A DNA stretch of 64,000 bases from Lacticaseibacillus nasuensis JCM 17158 (GCF_001434705.1 NZ_AZDJ01000026.1:6665-70664), one strand, 5' to 3'. Shown: positions 35,146 to 44,380, numbered from the stretch's first letter. Translations and numbers: made by a program. The notes: generated by a model not told the origin, from the letters alone.

Positions 35146-36282
35146 TTGACACACGAAAAAGCGATCCAGTTCTTGCAAACCTTGATTCAAGCCCCCACGG
35201 TGGCGGCCAATGAGGACCAAGTTGTTGCGGCCATTGTGGCGCAGCTGCAACCGGAACTCGACGCGGGCCTCATTCACCTTAAGCGGCTACCGTTTGCTCC
35301 GGGGCGCACGACGCTGGTGCTGAGCACCGGCGATGCGAAAGCGACGCGCGTGTTGGCCTTCGATGGCCACGCGGATGTCGTTTCGGCAGGGGATGAAGCG
35401 AACTGGACCTATCCGCCGTTTGCCGCCGAGATTCATGACGGCGAACTGTACGGCCGCGGCGCCACCGATATGAAGGCGGGCCTGGCCGCTGCCGTGCTGG
35501 CTTTTCAAGCCGCGGCACACGAGCCGCTGAAAATTCAGCTACGCCTGTTTGTCACCGTCGGGGAAGAAATCGACAACTATGGCGCGCGCCAAATTGCCGC
35601 CGCGGGCCTGGCGGATGACGTGACGGACTTACTGGTGGCGGAGCCAACGGCCGGCCACATCGCCACGGCGGAGCGAGGAATCATCGACTACACCGTCACC
35701 GCCCAAGGCAAGGCCGCCCATTCGTCGCGGCCGGAGCTCGGGGCGAATGCGATTCATGGCTTGTTAGCATATTTTCAGGTGGCCATGGCGGCCACGGCGC
35801 CGCTGACGGCACGAGTCGATCCGTTGCTGGGGCAGGCGACGCACAACGTCGACCTCATCGCCGGCGGCAACCAGATTAACAGCATTCCCGAGGCGGCGCA
35901 TTATCGCGGTAACATCCGCAGCACACCTACGGCTTCCAACGAGGACTTTATTGCCGCCATGCAAGGGGCAGTGGCGGCCGTCGCCGTGCCTGGCGTCACC
36001 ATCACGTTCCAGCCCGATTCTGTGTTGGCTGCGGTCAGCACCGATAGCGACAACGCGCTGGTCAGCGCCATCCAAGCGGCACGGGCGACGATTGGCGAAA
36101 CGCCGTTGCCGGTACAGGCCGAAACCGGCATTACTGACGCGGCGGTGCTGTACCACCCGGAAATGGCGTTGACCATTGTTGGCCCGGGCAACGAGACCTC
36201 GCACCAAACCGACGAACACGTCAACGTGGCCGAATATCTCTCGTATATTGCGTTATATCGCACGTTGATGACGCAGAACTAA
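35146..36282 (+). CDS. M20 family metallopeptidase (ArgE/DapE-like)
   Basis: Cytoplasmic zinc hydrolase of the ArgE/DapE/ACY1 group, removing an acyl or peptide group from an amino acid. Ligand motifs are FDGHADVV near residue 73, [10 protein letters not shown] near 105, [11 protein letters not shown] near 140 and EPTAGH near 165; the dimerisation domain is at 180-290. Length is 378. TTG start follows GGAGG, eight bases past the S-component stop-to-start gap, so they are probably co-transcribed. N-succinyl-diaminopimelate desuccinylase is one possible activity; others cannot be excluded. Confidence 0.87.
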   Translation: MTHEKAIQFLQTLIQAPTVAANEDQVVAAIVAQLQPELDAGLIHLKRLPFAPGRTTLVLSTGDAKATRVLAFDGHADVVSAGDEANWTYPPFAAEIHDGELYGRGATDMKAGLAAAVLAFQAAAHEPLKIQLRLFVTVGEEIDNYGARQIAAAGLADDVTDLLVAEPTAGHIATAERGIIDYTVTAQGKAAHSSRPELGANAIHGLLAYFQVAMAATAPLTARVDPLLGQATHNVDLIAGGNQINSIPEAAHYRGNIRSTPTASNEDFIAAMQGAVAAVAVPGVTITFQPDSVLAAVSTDSDNALVSAIQAARATIGETPLPVQAETGITDAAVLYHPEMALTIVGPGNETSHQTDEHVNVAEYLSYIALYRTLMTQN

Positions 36283-36322
36283 AAAATGATCAACCGCGGC
36301 TGCTGGCGGTTGATCATTTTTT
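36281..36322. terminator. Bidirectional terminator
   Basis: AAAAAATGATCAACCGC pairs with GCGGTTGATCATTTTTT, so it ends both the M20 gene and the convergent lipoprotein gene. It overlaps the M20 stop codon. Confidence 0.92.
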
Positions 36323-36324
36323 AG

Positions 36325-36954
36325 TTAGTCCTTCATTTTCACGACGGCTTTCTTCAGGGCCTGATTGTCCTCCTGCACCGTGCCAAGGTTGGCGGTGAGG
36401 ATGTCGGTTTGCTGACTGAGCGAGCCGATGTACTGGTTCAGTCGGGTTAAGGCAGCATCCGCGGCCTTGGCGGAAGGGTCGGTGGCGACGTCGCGGTAAA
36501 ACTGGTTGACGGCTTCGCTGAGTTCCTTGTAATAAGTGGCGTAGGTGCGATTATCTAGCTTGGTCAACCGCAGGCTCGTTGCCAGGCTTTGCAGCGACGT
36601 GGTCGGGAGATTGCTGGCGTGCTGGTTGGCCAACTTGTTGAGCGCGGTTTGGCTGCTGTCCAGCGCATCATGTGCGGCTTCAAACTTGGCGAAGGCGGTT
36701 TTTGCGTCTTCGGTCAGCTGAGTTAAGGCCTGGTCTTGGGCGAAATCGGCTTTCGGGTCATCCTGATATGCGGTTTGGAAGGTTGAAGGGAAGGCGTTGA
36801 ACGCCGCATCAATCGCGGATAGCGCCTTTTTCTCCTTAGTGACGGCGGTGCGCACGGCCGTCGTGTGCGTAGTCAAAGTTTGTTTCTGGTTGAACACCGG
36901 CCCGCACCCGGCCAAGAGGAATACTGTGCTAATGGCGAGTAATAGCTTCTTCAC
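36325..36954 (-). CDS. YkyA-like lipoprotein
   Basis: Exported lipoprotein of 209 residues. The signal peptide ends in a lipobox LLAGC with Cys17. The mature part is charged and helical, and matches the YkyA-type pattern of about 200 residues with a conserved acidic and aromatic central region (TYATYYKELSEAVNQFYRD). Role in the cell wall is suspected but not established. GTG start (complement of 36952-36954) follows AAAGGGG. A divergent cold shock gene lies upstream. Confidence 0.82.
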   Translation of the reverse strand: MKKLLLAISTVFLLAGCGPVFNQKQTLTTHTTAVRTAVTKEKKALSAIDAAFNAFPSTFQTAYQDDPKADFAQDQALTQLTEDAKTAFAKFEAAHDALDSSQTALNKLANQHASNLPTTSLQSLATSLRLTKLDNRTYATYYKELSEAVNQFYRDVATDPSAKAADAALTRLNQYIGSLSQQTDILTANLGTVQEDNQALKKAVVKMKD

Positions 36955-37052
36955 GTGGATGACCCCTTTCTTAAAGTTATCGTAGCGTACTCGGCGCGGA
37001 AATACTAGCGCAATCGCTTGGTAGCCGTAGTCGAATCGGCGTGGCTAAATTC

Positions 37053-37081
37053 TTGAATGCGCTCTCGCACGGTGGTACACT
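37053..37081 (+). promoter_or_regulatory. Promoter of the cold shock gene
   Basis: TTGAAT, a 17-bp spacer and TACACT, also with TGG in the extended -10 position. It gives a leader of over 100 nt, common for cold shock genes. Confidence 0.75.
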
Positions 37082-37196
37082 TTAGGTGTACTTTTTGAAT
37101 GGTCATGTGGCAAGTTCCATTGGAATTTCTCCATTATGTACCAAACAGAAAATGCAATTTTATCAAACGCGCTTTGGCGCAAGGAGGATTCATCTA

Positions 37197-37397
37197 ATGG
37201 AACACGGCACTGTGAAATGGTTCAACGCTGAAAAGGGTTACGGGTTCATCACTCGCGAAGACGGTAGCGATGTATTCGTACACTTCTCTGCAATCCAGGG
37301 TGATGGCTACAAGACGCTTGAAGAAGGCCAAGCGGTAACGTTCGAAATCGAACAATCCGATCGCGGTCCTCAGGCGGTTAACGTCAACAAAGACTAA
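37197..37397 (+). CDS. Cold shock protein (CspA family)
   Basis: RNA chaperone of 66 residues. The RNP1 motif KGYGFITRE and RNP2 motif DVFVHFSAI are both intact, with WFNAEKG at the start. ATG at 37197 follows AAGGAGG; the upstream ATG at 37086 has no ribosome site and lies within the leader. Long 5' leader suggests post-transcriptional thermal control, as known for the family. A terminator at 37411 ends the gene. Confidence 0.96.
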   Translation: MEHGTVKWFNAEKGYGFITREDGSDVFVHFSAIQGDGYKTLEEGQAVTFEIEQSDRGPQAVNVNKD

Positions 37398-37410
37398 TTC
37401 GCCCGAATTG

Positions 37411-37438
37411 GCGTCGCGCTTGCGCGGCGCTTTTTTTG
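37411..37438 (+). terminator. Terminator of the cold shock gene
   Basis: GCGTCGCGC and GCGCGGCGC pair around TT, followed by seven T. Confidence 0.88.
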
Positions 37439-37450
37439 TTGGGTTGGACT

Positions 37451-37475
37451 AAAAAAGCCGCCATTGCGGCGGCTG
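37451..37475 (-). terminator. Terminator of the minus-strand lipoprotein gene
   Basis: AGCCGCC and GGCGGCT pair, and AAAAAA on the plus strand gives a T run on the minus strand. Confidence 0.85.
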
Positions 37476-37481
37476 TGAGTA

Positions 37482-38267
37482 TTATTGATAATTTTCCATG
37501 TCAGATTCTTTAACGGTATCCCGCCCAGCGGCGCGCGCATTCTTAATGGCGGCTTTGATGTCATTGTCGCTCCATGCGCTGGCGTCAACGCCTTGGTCCT
37601 TCAGCTGTTGACGGGCTTTAGTGATGTCGGCGGCGGTGATACCGGTATCGGCATCATTCGTCGTATTCTCGTTACTTTCGCTATCGTTGGCTTTCGTCGA
37701 TGTCGCCGGCTTGCTGCTGGCAGCAGTGGTGGCTAGCGTCGTTTTGAGTTGAGATTGAAGCAAGAGGACCTTGACCCGCAAGTCGCGGAAGGCTGGCTTC
37801 AACAGGCTGTCTTCATTCAGCACACTATTGGTGGCCGTTAAAGCGCCATTCGTGTCAGTATCTTGCTTGGCCGCAGCCGCCTGGTAGGCGTCGAACAGCT
37901 TAGTATAGGCAGTGCGTTCCTTCGTGATGGCTTGTTGCAACTTGTGCTTGGTTGTCTTCACTGTGGCGTTGGCGCCCTTAGCCGCTTTGACCTTATCTAA
38001 GGCGAGGCTGTAGTCATGCTTTTGCCGCGCCGATTCCGCAGCAACAAAATCGCCAGCCGCCGCTTTTGCCGCCTTAGCCGTTTTGTTTGCCTTCGTGGCG
38101 TTAGCTGCATCGTAGTAGGCTTTTGCCCCTGAATAATTGGCATTGGTTAAGGCGGTATCGCCTTTTTTGATCAATGCTGTCGCGCTAGTGCCGGAGCCCT
38201 TGCTGCACGCAGCCAAGGTGAGTAATCCTAGTGCAGCGACAAGTAGTGCAGTGCCCTTGATTTTCAT
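37482..38267 (-). CDS. Lipoprotein with TPR-like helical region
   Basis: Exported lipoprotein of 261 residues with a signal peptide and lipobox LAAC (Cys21). Residues 30-100 show alternating A/Y helices resembling tetratricopeptide repeats (ALTNANYSGAKAYYDAA, then SLALDKVKAA). A low-complexity Ser/Thr/Asn linker occupies about 180-215, and a small helical C-terminal domain ends in ESDMENYQ. It is not recognised by name. AGGAGGA precedes the ATG. Two lipoprotein genes flank the cold shock gene on the same strand. Confidence 0.75.
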   Translation of the reverse strand: MKIKGTALLVAALGLLTLAACSKGSGTSATALIKKGDTALTNANYSGAKAYYDAANATKANKTAKAAKAAAGDFVAAESARQKHDYSLALDKVKAAKGANATVKTTKHKLQQAITKERTAYTKLFDAYQAAAAKQDTDTNGALTATNSVLNEDSLLKPAFRDLRVKVLLLQSQLKTTLATTAASSKPATSTKANDSESNENTTNDADTGITAADITKARQQLKDQGVDASAWSDNDIKAAIKNARAAGRDTVKESDMENYQ

Positions 38268-38293
38268 GAATGTTCCTCCTTCTAATCATGGAT

Positions 38294-38302
38294 ATTATAA
38301 CA
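38294..38302 (-). promoter_or_regulatory. Extended -10 promoter of the lipoprotein gene
   Basis: On the minus strand TGT TATAAT lies about 27 bases upstream of the start codon. Confidence 0.6.
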
Positions 38303-38339
38303 TGAAAAATTAGCCGGAGTGGGCAAGTACCAAGGCGTG

Positions 38340-38348
38340 TGGTATATT
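38340..38348 (+). promoter_or_regulatory. Extended -10 promoter of the GT-C gene
   Basis: TGG TATATT, 37 bases before the start codon and divergent from the minus-strand promoter. Confidence 0.55.
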
Positions 38349-38384
38349 TGACGAGATAAGAATTGGGGATAAAGGGGCAAGATC

Positions 38385-39920
38385 GTGCAAGTAGCAAGTA
38401 AACGAAATCAATGGTGGGCTTGGGGCTTTGCCGTCATCAACTGGGTGGCGGTGGTCTTAAGTTTTGATGCCTTTCCGCTAAGTCGGCGGCTAGGCAGTCA
38501 TGACTCATCGATGTTCATGTACTTTGGTCACGCGATGAACCACGGGATGACGCCATATCTTGATATGTTCGACCACAAGGGCATCGTGTTGTTTTGGTTA
38601 GAGCAGTTCGCAGACCTCATTGGCTTCGGGCATCAGATGACTGGCGTGTGGGTGTTAGAGGCTGTCTTTTATGCGGCATTTCTCATCATGCTGTGGCAAT
38701 TGCTGATGGAATTGACCAAGCGAGCGGTGGTGACGGGCCTGACCATCCTCATGCTGACCCCGCTGACGATGCTATGCATTCAAGGGGGCAACCTGACCGA
38801 GCAATTATCATTGCCCTTTATTACATTGGCGTTGTATTTATTTGCCAAGCTCCTGCACCGTGATGCGTCCACTCGGGAAACGCTGGGCCTAGTCCTCATT
38901 GGCGTCACCGGTGGCTTGGTGTTCTTTATTCGAGCCAATATGATTGCTCCTTGGGTGGTAGGGTGCCTAGCCTTGGCCGCGCAAAGCATGATGCAACGAG
39001 ACTGGCGAGAGTTGGGGCGGCGTTTTCTGTGGGTCTTTGTCGGCGGAGCCGGCGTGGTCGCGATTGTCGTGATATACGGACTGCTGGCAGGCAACCTGCG
39101 GCCGATGTTTGAGCAAACCTTCACCTTAAATCTGGCCTATTCGCGGCAGATCAGTCCTGCAGACCGTGCCGTGGCGATAAAATACTTTATCCACCAAGGT
39201 CTCACCTTTGGACTGCCACTGATCGGGTTGCTGTTTATCGCGGCGGGGTGGCTTTCTGGCGCTTCCTGGTGGGTGATCCTGACAGTATTGGCTTACGGCG
39301 GGCTCAACATGCTGACGGTGATTCTGTCTGGCCGGCCGTATCCGCATTACTTTGTCACGATGATTCCAGTATTGGCCATCATGGTTGCACTGGGGCTGGC
39401 CTGGTCGGTCACGTTGATGCGTGAGCGTCCCAGCACCGCCGTGGCAATGCTGGGGACGCTAGTGGCAGTGGGGACGGTCGTTTCGATCACGCCGCGGCTG
39501 ACGCTATCGCAAGCTACTCGCTCTGTCAGACAGGGCCTGTACCGCTTGCCAATTGACCAGAAAACTAGCTCCGCTCAGATGCAAACGGCGCGGTACATCA
39601 AGCAACATTCGACAACGACGAGCAAAATTTACGTGCACCGCGTTGACGCCTTCATTTACTTGGCCAGTGACCGGTGGGCGAATTCACGCTACTTTACGCT
39701 GCCGTCATTGGATTATGCGAAGCATCCGCAGATCACCAAGGACTTCGAGCAGCGTTTGGTGCGGAATGCGCCACAATTCATCGTGACGCATCGCGGTTTC
39801 ACCACCAATCCTCAAACCGGCATGAACCAATTCCTGAAGCAACGAATTCAAACCCGTTATCGCCTGGTGAAGACATTCAAAGATCCATTCATTGCGCTGA
39901 CGCTTTACCAGAAACAGTAA
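38385..39920 (+). CDS. GT-C type membrane glycosyltransferase
   Basis: Polytopic membrane protein (511 residues, about eleven helices) of the PMT/ArnT-like GT-C class, which takes sugars from polyprenyl phosphate carriers on the outer face. The first extracellular loop has the family signature: HDSSMFMYFGHAMNHGMTPY with the Asp of the DE-type motif near residue 40, and DMFDHKGIVLF. The C-terminal 150 residues (TARYIKQHSTTTSKIYV) are soluble. Sugar and acceptor unknown; it could be the transferase for the GtrB/GtrA pair far upstream. GTG start follows AAAGGGG. A terminator separates it from the LtaS-like gene. Confidence 0.78.
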   Translation: MQVASKRNQWWAWGFAVINWVAVVLSFDAFPLSRRLGSHDSSMFMYFGHAMNHGMTPYLDMFDHKGIVLFWLEQFADLIGFGHQMTGVWVLEAVFYAAFLIMLWQLLMELTKRAVVTGLTILMLTPLTMLCIQGGNLTEQLSLPFITLALYLFAKLLHRDASTRETLGLVLIGVTGGLVFFIRANMIAPWVVGCLALAAQSMMQRDWRELGRRFLWVFVGGAGVVAIVVIYGLLAGNLRPMFEQTFTLNLAYSRQISPADRAVAIKYFIHQGLTFGLPLIGLLFIAAGWLSGASWWVILTVLAYGGLNMLTVILSGRPYPHYFVTMIPVLAIMVALGLAWSVTLMRERPSTAVAMLGTLVAVGTVVSITPRLTLSQATRSVRQGLYRLPIDQKTSSAQMQTARYIKQHSTTTSKIYVHRVDAFIYLASDRWANSRYFTLPSLDYAKHPQITKDFEQRLVRNAPQFIVTHRGFTTNPQTGMNQFLKQRIQTRYRLVKTFKDPFIALTLYQKQ

Positions 39921-39927
39921 CCAGATT

Positions 39928-39956
39928 GGGGCTGGCGCGGCCAGTCCCTTTTTTGC
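39928..39956 (+). terminator. Terminator
   Basis: GGGGCTGGC and GGCCAGTCCC form a GC-rich hairpin followed by six T. Confidence 0.78.
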
Positions 39957-39967
39957 TGGCTGCGGTT

Positions 39968-39976
39968 TGGTATAAT
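39968..39976 (+). promoter_or_regulatory. Extended -10 promoter of the LtaS-like gene
   Basis: TGG TATAAT, 31 bases before the start codon; no convincing -35. Confidence 0.65.
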
Positions 39977-40006
39977 GGGCTCTAACGAAAAGTGAGAGAG
40001 GCAACT

Positions 40007-43000
40007 ATGCAAGGACAACGACAGACGTGGGTGACGCGGGGGATTAATAGCGTCATCATCTTAGGCATCATTTTTACCCAACTGATTATGGGCAGCGGCC
40101 GAATGTGGATGGCGGCAATTGGTGGAACCCACCTGACCCTCCTGTGGCTCGCCGGCGCATTATTATACTATGGCACCTTGGTGATGCTGGTTGTTGGCAT
40201 TTTGTGGTGGTTGCTGGCGTTAGGCACCCGGCCGATCGCCTTCAAGCGGGTTGCCCAGGCCTGGTTGACGATCGTGGTGACTGGCGTTGGCATCGTGGCT
40301 ACCGGTATTGCCACGAATAGCATCAACAGTGTCCAGACGATTTATGACGTCGTGATGCCGATTACTCGTCAAGCCCTGCCGTTAGTGACGGGACTCATCG
40401 CATTCCTGCTACTGCAACCTGGGCTCATTCGGTTAGCCAAGAACAAAGGCTTTTCAAGGCTGGTGTGGGGCCTGCTCGCCATCAATATCGTGTTTGGTCG
40501 CGACGGGCTAGGATTTGGCAGCGGTGCGACAGTTACCGGCGTCATCTTGCTGGGGGCGTTAGCGCTAACGCTGGCGCCGGCGACGCACTATCGACGGTCG
40601 ATTGGTGTGACGTTGGCGAGTGGCGTGATTGGTTACGCGACCATTATCATCATGGCGTGGTTACGGGTTTCTCGGGAAGCGAGCATCGATGTGGCGTTCC
40701 GCTTCGTCACGGCTTTGTCTCCGTTGACGGTTCTGCCTGCTGTCGGGATTGTCTCGCTGTTGTTAGCGTGGCGCGGTGGCCAATCTGACCAGCCCAACGA
40801 GGAGATGCCGAGTTCGGTGACGAACTGGGGAATTTTCGTAGCCTTATTCTTGACGACACAGCCAAGTGTTGTTGGTCTGTTTCGGTGGCTACTCACCCTG
40901 ATGCGCGTTCGCATCTTCAATTGGTGCGGGGGCTTGTGGGTCGTTCCCGCAGCCATCAGCATTTCGCTCCTTGTTTTTATTGGGGCTTGGCTGGTGTGGC
41001 AAATCGTCATGCGGTTGCCATGGTGGCAGGCGATGGGGCGTTGGCGCGAGGGAGATCTTCTCACTTTTGCAAATCAGCTGATGCCACAGTGGCTGCAGGC
41101 GCTGAAGAAGTTTTGGCACGTCAGTTGGCCAGCCGTTGTTGCGGGCCTCACGTTGTTTGTCGTGCAGTGTTCGTCAACAATGCTGCTGCACTTGTCCTTT
41201 AAATTTGTCGAAAAATGGGGTAGTGGCAACCAAAATATTTTTTCTAGTGTCATCTTTGGCGGCCCCAGCATTATGATCGCGGGGACGCTGGTGTTGCTCA
41301 TGGCATTCTGGGTACTTCGCGGTTTAACCGGCCGGTACTGGTTATCTTTAGTCTTGGTGAGCGCGGCGACTTTAGTCTTCGGTGTCGCCAACCGCTTAAA
41401 AATTGAGAATCGCTCTGAGCCGGTGGTGCCTTCTGATATCGCAGAGTTAACTGGGATTCAAGAGTTGCTGGGCATGGTGAATCGTGGTGTCGTAATCGCT
41501 ACGGTTATTGGGTTAGTTTTGTTGATTGGCGTCATTATCTGGCTTGAACGGCGGCACCAGGTTCAGGCCCCGGTGTGGTGGTGGCGCATCACCACAGTGG
41601 TGATTGGGCTCGCCTTTTTGGCTGGGAGTGCCTATATGCACGTTGCCCGTTCACCGCTCACCCGATTCTACCAGGTGCTGGGCATTCAGCCTGATAGCAA
41701 TAAGGACATCTTGTATTACGCGCAAAAAGAAGGCCCGGTGACCTTCTTTCTGTCGCAGTTAAACGTGCCGACGATGGACCAGCCGACAGGATACAGCGAG
41801 GCGGCCATCAAGGCGTTGGTGACAAAGTATGACAAAACTGCTCAGGTGCTGAATCGCCAACGGACGACGGCGTCGAATCAATTGACGGTGTTGTTTAACC
41901 TGTCGGAAAGTTTTGCGACGCCGACACGGTTGGCTGGCGTGACCCTGAATCAAAATCCGATTCCAAACATCACCCAGTTGCGCCAACACGCCACCAGTGG
42001 CTCGATGATGAGCTTTGGGTATGGAGGGGGCACCGCCAATATGGAATACATGTCGCTAACCGGCATGTCGATGGGGCTATTTTCCTCGTCCACCTTGGTC
42101 CCGAATACGCAGGTGGTGCCAGCAGAGAAGATTGCGCCGAATGTCGGGGATTGGTTCGACTATGCTTCTGCCATTCATCCCTACAAGGGTGCCTTTTATA
42201 ACCGAATCGGCGTGTACAAGAAATACCAGTTCAACAAGTTTGTCTATCTCGGCAGCGCGGATAAAATTATCGACCAAAAGCGCATCGGGACCTCTCCGTA
42301 TTTGTCTGATGAAACGGCGTATGCGAATGCTTTGAATCAGATTAAGTCGCGTCAAGGTGGACAATTCATCAATTTGATCACCATGCAAAACCACATGCCG
42401 TTCACTCAGGATACTTACCCGGACCACCAATTCAAGGCGTCTGGCAAGCTTGTGAACTCGAGCAATCGCTTTGAAGTTGAGCATTATAGTCAGGGCATTC
42501 ACTATACAGACACCGACGTCAAGCGCTTTGTGGCCCAGCTAGACCGCATCAACAAACCGATTATCTGGGTATTCTATGGTGATCACCTGCCGGCCATCTA
42601 CAATCTGCCGACCTCGGTTGATAAATACGCCACTGATTACTTCATCTATGCTAATCGGTATGCCCGAGACCATGGTGCCCAACAGAAAATGACGACTAAC
42701 ACCAACTATGTCGGCACCAATGACTTCATTGCCATGGCGCTGGCCCAAGGTAATGCCAAGGTCGATGCGTATGGGGCATTGTTGACGAAGGTGCAACAAG
42801 AGCTGCCTACAGTTTGGTTTCCAGGCACCAATGCGCAAGGTAAGCAGGTGCCCCAATTTGTAAACGAGCAGGGCAAGCTCATTCCTCTCACGAAATTAAC
42901 CAAGCGCCAACGCGTTCTGTTTCATGACTATCAATTGTTACAATACGATATCACTGCAGGGAAGCAATACGCGTTGAAGGCCGGTGTAATGAAGACGGTG

Positions 43001-43009
43001 AAAAAGTAA
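40007..43009 (+). CDS. Enlarged LTA synthase family protein (sulfatase-fold transferase)
   Basis: Membrane protein of 1001 residues. The C-terminal half is an LtaS-like alkaline-phosphatase-fold enzyme that transfers glycerol phosphate from phosphatidylglycerol: NLSESFATP near 628, predicted nucleophile Thr676 in GGGTANMEYMS, LITMQNHMPF near 790 and WVFYGDHLP near 853. The helices before it (about 370-540) end with ANRLKIENRSEPVVPSDI, normal for LtaS. Ahead of this are about 360 extra residues with roughly eight to ten hydrophobic helices not found in standard LtaS (about 650 residues). ATG at 40007 is chosen; an in-frame GTG at 39992 is possible. Exact product uncertain. Confidence 0.83.
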   Translation: MQGQRQTWVTRGINSVIILGIIFTQLIMGSGRMWMAAIGGTHLTLLWLAGALLYYGTLVMLVVGILWWLLALGTRPIAFKRVAQAWLTIVVTGVGIVATGIATNSINSVQTIYDVVMPITRQALPLVTGLIAFLLLQPGLIRLAKNKGFSRLVWGLLAINIVFGRDGLGFGSGATVTGVILLGALALTLAPATHYRRSIGVTLASGVIGYATIIIMAWLRVSREASIDVAFRFVTALSPLTVLPAVGIVSLLLAWRGGQSDQPNEEMPSSVTNWGIFVALFLTTQPSVVGLFRWLLTLMRVRIFNWCGGLWVVPAAISISLLVFIGAWLVWQIVMRLPWWQAMGRWREGDLLTFANQLMPQWLQALKKFWHVSWPAVVAGLTLFVVQCSSTMLLHLSFKFVEKWGSGNQNIFSSVIFGGPSIMIAGTLVLLMAFWVLRGLTGRYWLSLVLVSAATLVFGVANRLKIENRSEPVVPSDIAELTGIQELLGMVNRGVVIATVIGLVLLIGVIIWLERRHQVQAPVWWWRITTVVIGLAFLAGSAYMHVARSPLTRFYQVLGIQPDSNKDILYYAQKEGPVTFFLSQLNVPTMDQPTGYSEAAIKALVTKYDKTAQVLNRQRTTASNQLTVLFNLSESFATPTRLAGVTLNQNPIPNITQLRQHATSGSMMSFGYGGGTANMEYMSLTGMSMGLFSSSTLVPNTQVVPAEKIAPNVGDWFDYASAIHPYKGAFYNRIGVYKKYQFNKFVYLGSADKIIDQKRIGTSPYLSDETAYANALNQIKSRQGGQFINLITMQNHMPFTQDTYPDHQFKASGKLVNSSNRFEVEHYSQGIHYTDTDVKRFVAQLDRINKPIIWVFYGDHLPAIYNLPTSVDKYATDYFIYANRYARDHGAQQKMTTNTNYVGTNDFIAMALAQGNAKVDAYGALLTKVQQELPTVWFPGTNAQGKQVPQFVNEQGKLIPLTKLTKRQRVLFHDYQLLQYDITAGKQYALKAGVMKTVKK

Positions 43010-43059
43010 TTGCCGTTACTTTGTCGCCGTTTCGTCACGTCTCCGCCTCGCGAATTTGC

Positions 43060-43065
43060 TACAAT
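43060..43065 (+). promoter_or_regulatory. -10 element for the 43086 gene
   Basis: TACAAT 21 bases before the start codon; -35 not clear. Confidence 0.5.
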
Positions 43066-43085
43066 AGAGCCAGGAGGCGAGTCTC

Positions 43086-43589
43086 ATGAATGATCAAACC
43101 CTACTGACCCTGGCGGCCGCGATTCTCACGGGCCGCATCGGTGACGGCCCGGCGGCGCTGACCAAGGCGCTGCATCTGGCCCCGACCGCGCTAACAGATG
43201 AGCACGTGACCTTGACGCACGCCCAGCGCGATCGGTTGCGCTATTTATTCACAGATTACGAATGGATGTTGGCGAAAAAAATGGCGGTGCTCGATGCGAC
43301 GGATCCCGAGGAAGGCGGCATTGTGGCGCGGTACCAGGCGGCCAAGGCCCGCATTGCCCGCTCGTGGTTGGCGGCACCGAACTTGGCGACGCGCTACGTC
43401 AAGGAGCCGCTGCCGGATGGCGGCCAGCTGATGCACCTGCAACTGCGGCTGGATTACGGTGAACACGGCTTGGTGGATGTGCTGGATTTTGTGGTGCCAG
43501 AAACGGTGGCCAAGCATATCGAAGCTAAGCAAATCGACTTATTGACCTGGGCCAAGCAGTACTTGCTGGCCGAACCGAAGACTGAATAA
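43086..43589 (+). CDS. Hypothetical protein
   Basis: Unrecognised protein of 167 residues without signal peptide or membrane helix. The N-terminal half is helical and basic-acidic mixed (HAQRDRLRYLFTDYEWMLAKKM). The C-terminal half alternates strand-like segments around QLMHLQLRLDYGEHGLVDVLDFVVP. AGGAGG precedes the ATG. It is followed after 20 bases by the glucosaminidase gene, so they may be co-transcribed; codon use matches the GC-rich core of the genome. Confidence 0.75.
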   Translation: MNDQTLLTLAAAILTGRIGDGPAALTKALHLAPTALTDEHVTLTHAQRDRLRYLFTDYEWMLAKKMAVLDATDPEEGGIVARYQAAKARIARSWLAAPNLATRYVKEPLPDGGQLMHLQLRLDYGEHGLVDVLDFVVPETVAKHIEAKQIDLLTWAKQYLLAEPKTE

Positions 43590-43609
43590 ACCCCACTGGA
43601 GGCATGTGA

Positions 43610-44254
43610 ATGGCGCGTTGGCGCAAACGGAAACGAAGGCGAAAAACGCGGCGTGTGCCCGGCTTAGTGTGGCTGATTTTGCTGGTGCTGGCCGGCAGTG
43701 TGCTGGTCGTCGGCAATCAGGTGTACAGACAGCGGCAAGCGATGATTCAACAGCGTCAAGCCGTGGCGGCCAGCAGGGCGAAGGTCGCCGCCGCCAAGCG
43801 CGCCTTCATCGAACGCCTGGCGCCATACGCGGAGACCTTGCAGCAGCAGTACAACATTTTGCCCAGCGTGACGCTGGCCCAGGCGATTCTCGAATCGGAC
43901 TGGGGGCAAAGCGAGCTGGCCAGCAAATACCACAACCTGTTTGGCGTGAAGGGGACGGCGCAGCAGCAAACGGCCATCATGAGCACCAAGGAATTTCAGC
44001 ATGGCAAGTGGGTGACGGTGCGCGCGCGGTTTCGGGTGTATCCCAGCGACCAGGCGGCGATGCGCGACCATGCCTTACTGTTCGTGAATGGCACGAGCTG
44101 GAATCGCCGGCAATACGCGGCGGTGGTGGCGGCGCAAGACTACCGCACGGCGGCGCGCGCCTTGCAACAGGCGGGCTACGCGACGGATCCGGAATACGCC
44201 AGCAAGTTGGTCAGCGTGATTCAGCAATACAAGTTGACGCAATACGATGAGTAA
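43610..44254 (+). CDS. Membrane-anchored glucosaminidase (GH73-like)
   Basis: Peptidoglycan hydrolase of 214 residues. A very basic N-terminus (residues 1-16) and one helix (17-37) anchor it in the membrane with the domain outside. The glucosaminidase domain (75-214) has the catalytic Glu in AQAILESDWGQS near residue 93 and YHNLFGVKG near 110, standard family landmarks. Length matches small lactobacillar GH73 enzymes. GGAGG precedes the ATG. An overlapping frame at 43606 is a shadow. Confidence 0.9.
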   Translation: MARWRKRKRRRKTRRVPGLVWLILLVLAGSVLVVGNQVYRQRQAMIQQRQAVAASRAKVAAAKRAFIERLAPYAETLQQQYNILPSVTLAQAILESDWGQSELASKYHNLFGVKGTAQQQTAIMSTKEFQHGKWVTVRARFRVYPSDQAAMRDHALLFVNGTSWNRRQYAAVVAAQDYRTAARALQQAGYATDPEYASKLVSVIQQYKLTQYDE

Positions 44255-44287
44255 AACCGAATAATCGTTTTTCCGGTGGAATCACCG

Positions 44288-44333
44288 AAACCGGCCAATC
44301 CTGTGCGCTTTTTCCGAGGTTGGCCGGTTTTTT
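44288..44333 (+). terminator. Terminator
   Basis: AAACCGGCCAA and TTGGCCGGTT pair across a 21-nt loop, followed by TTTT. Confidence 0.82.
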
Positions 44334-44343
44334 GCGCGAAAAA

Positions 44344-44356
44344 AGTGTTCGCATTT
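44344..44356 (-). promoter_or_regulatory. Possible PurR box upstream of xpt
   Basis: Minus-strand AAATGCGAACACT resembles the lactic acid bacterial PurBox (AWWWCCGAACWWT), with a mismatch at the first C. It is centred about 65 bases upstream of the predicted xpt start site, near the distance seen for PurR activation in Lactococcus. The bases also form a small GCGAA/TTCGC hairpin, so it may be chance. Confidence 0.3.
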
Positions 44357-44380
44357 CCCGCCACGTTTGGCTTTGGTGTG

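Noticed and set aside
43606-44250. Long frame overlapping the glucosaminidase gene
   Set aside because: It is the shifted frame of a gene with clear domains, Shine-Dalgarno and correct codon pattern.
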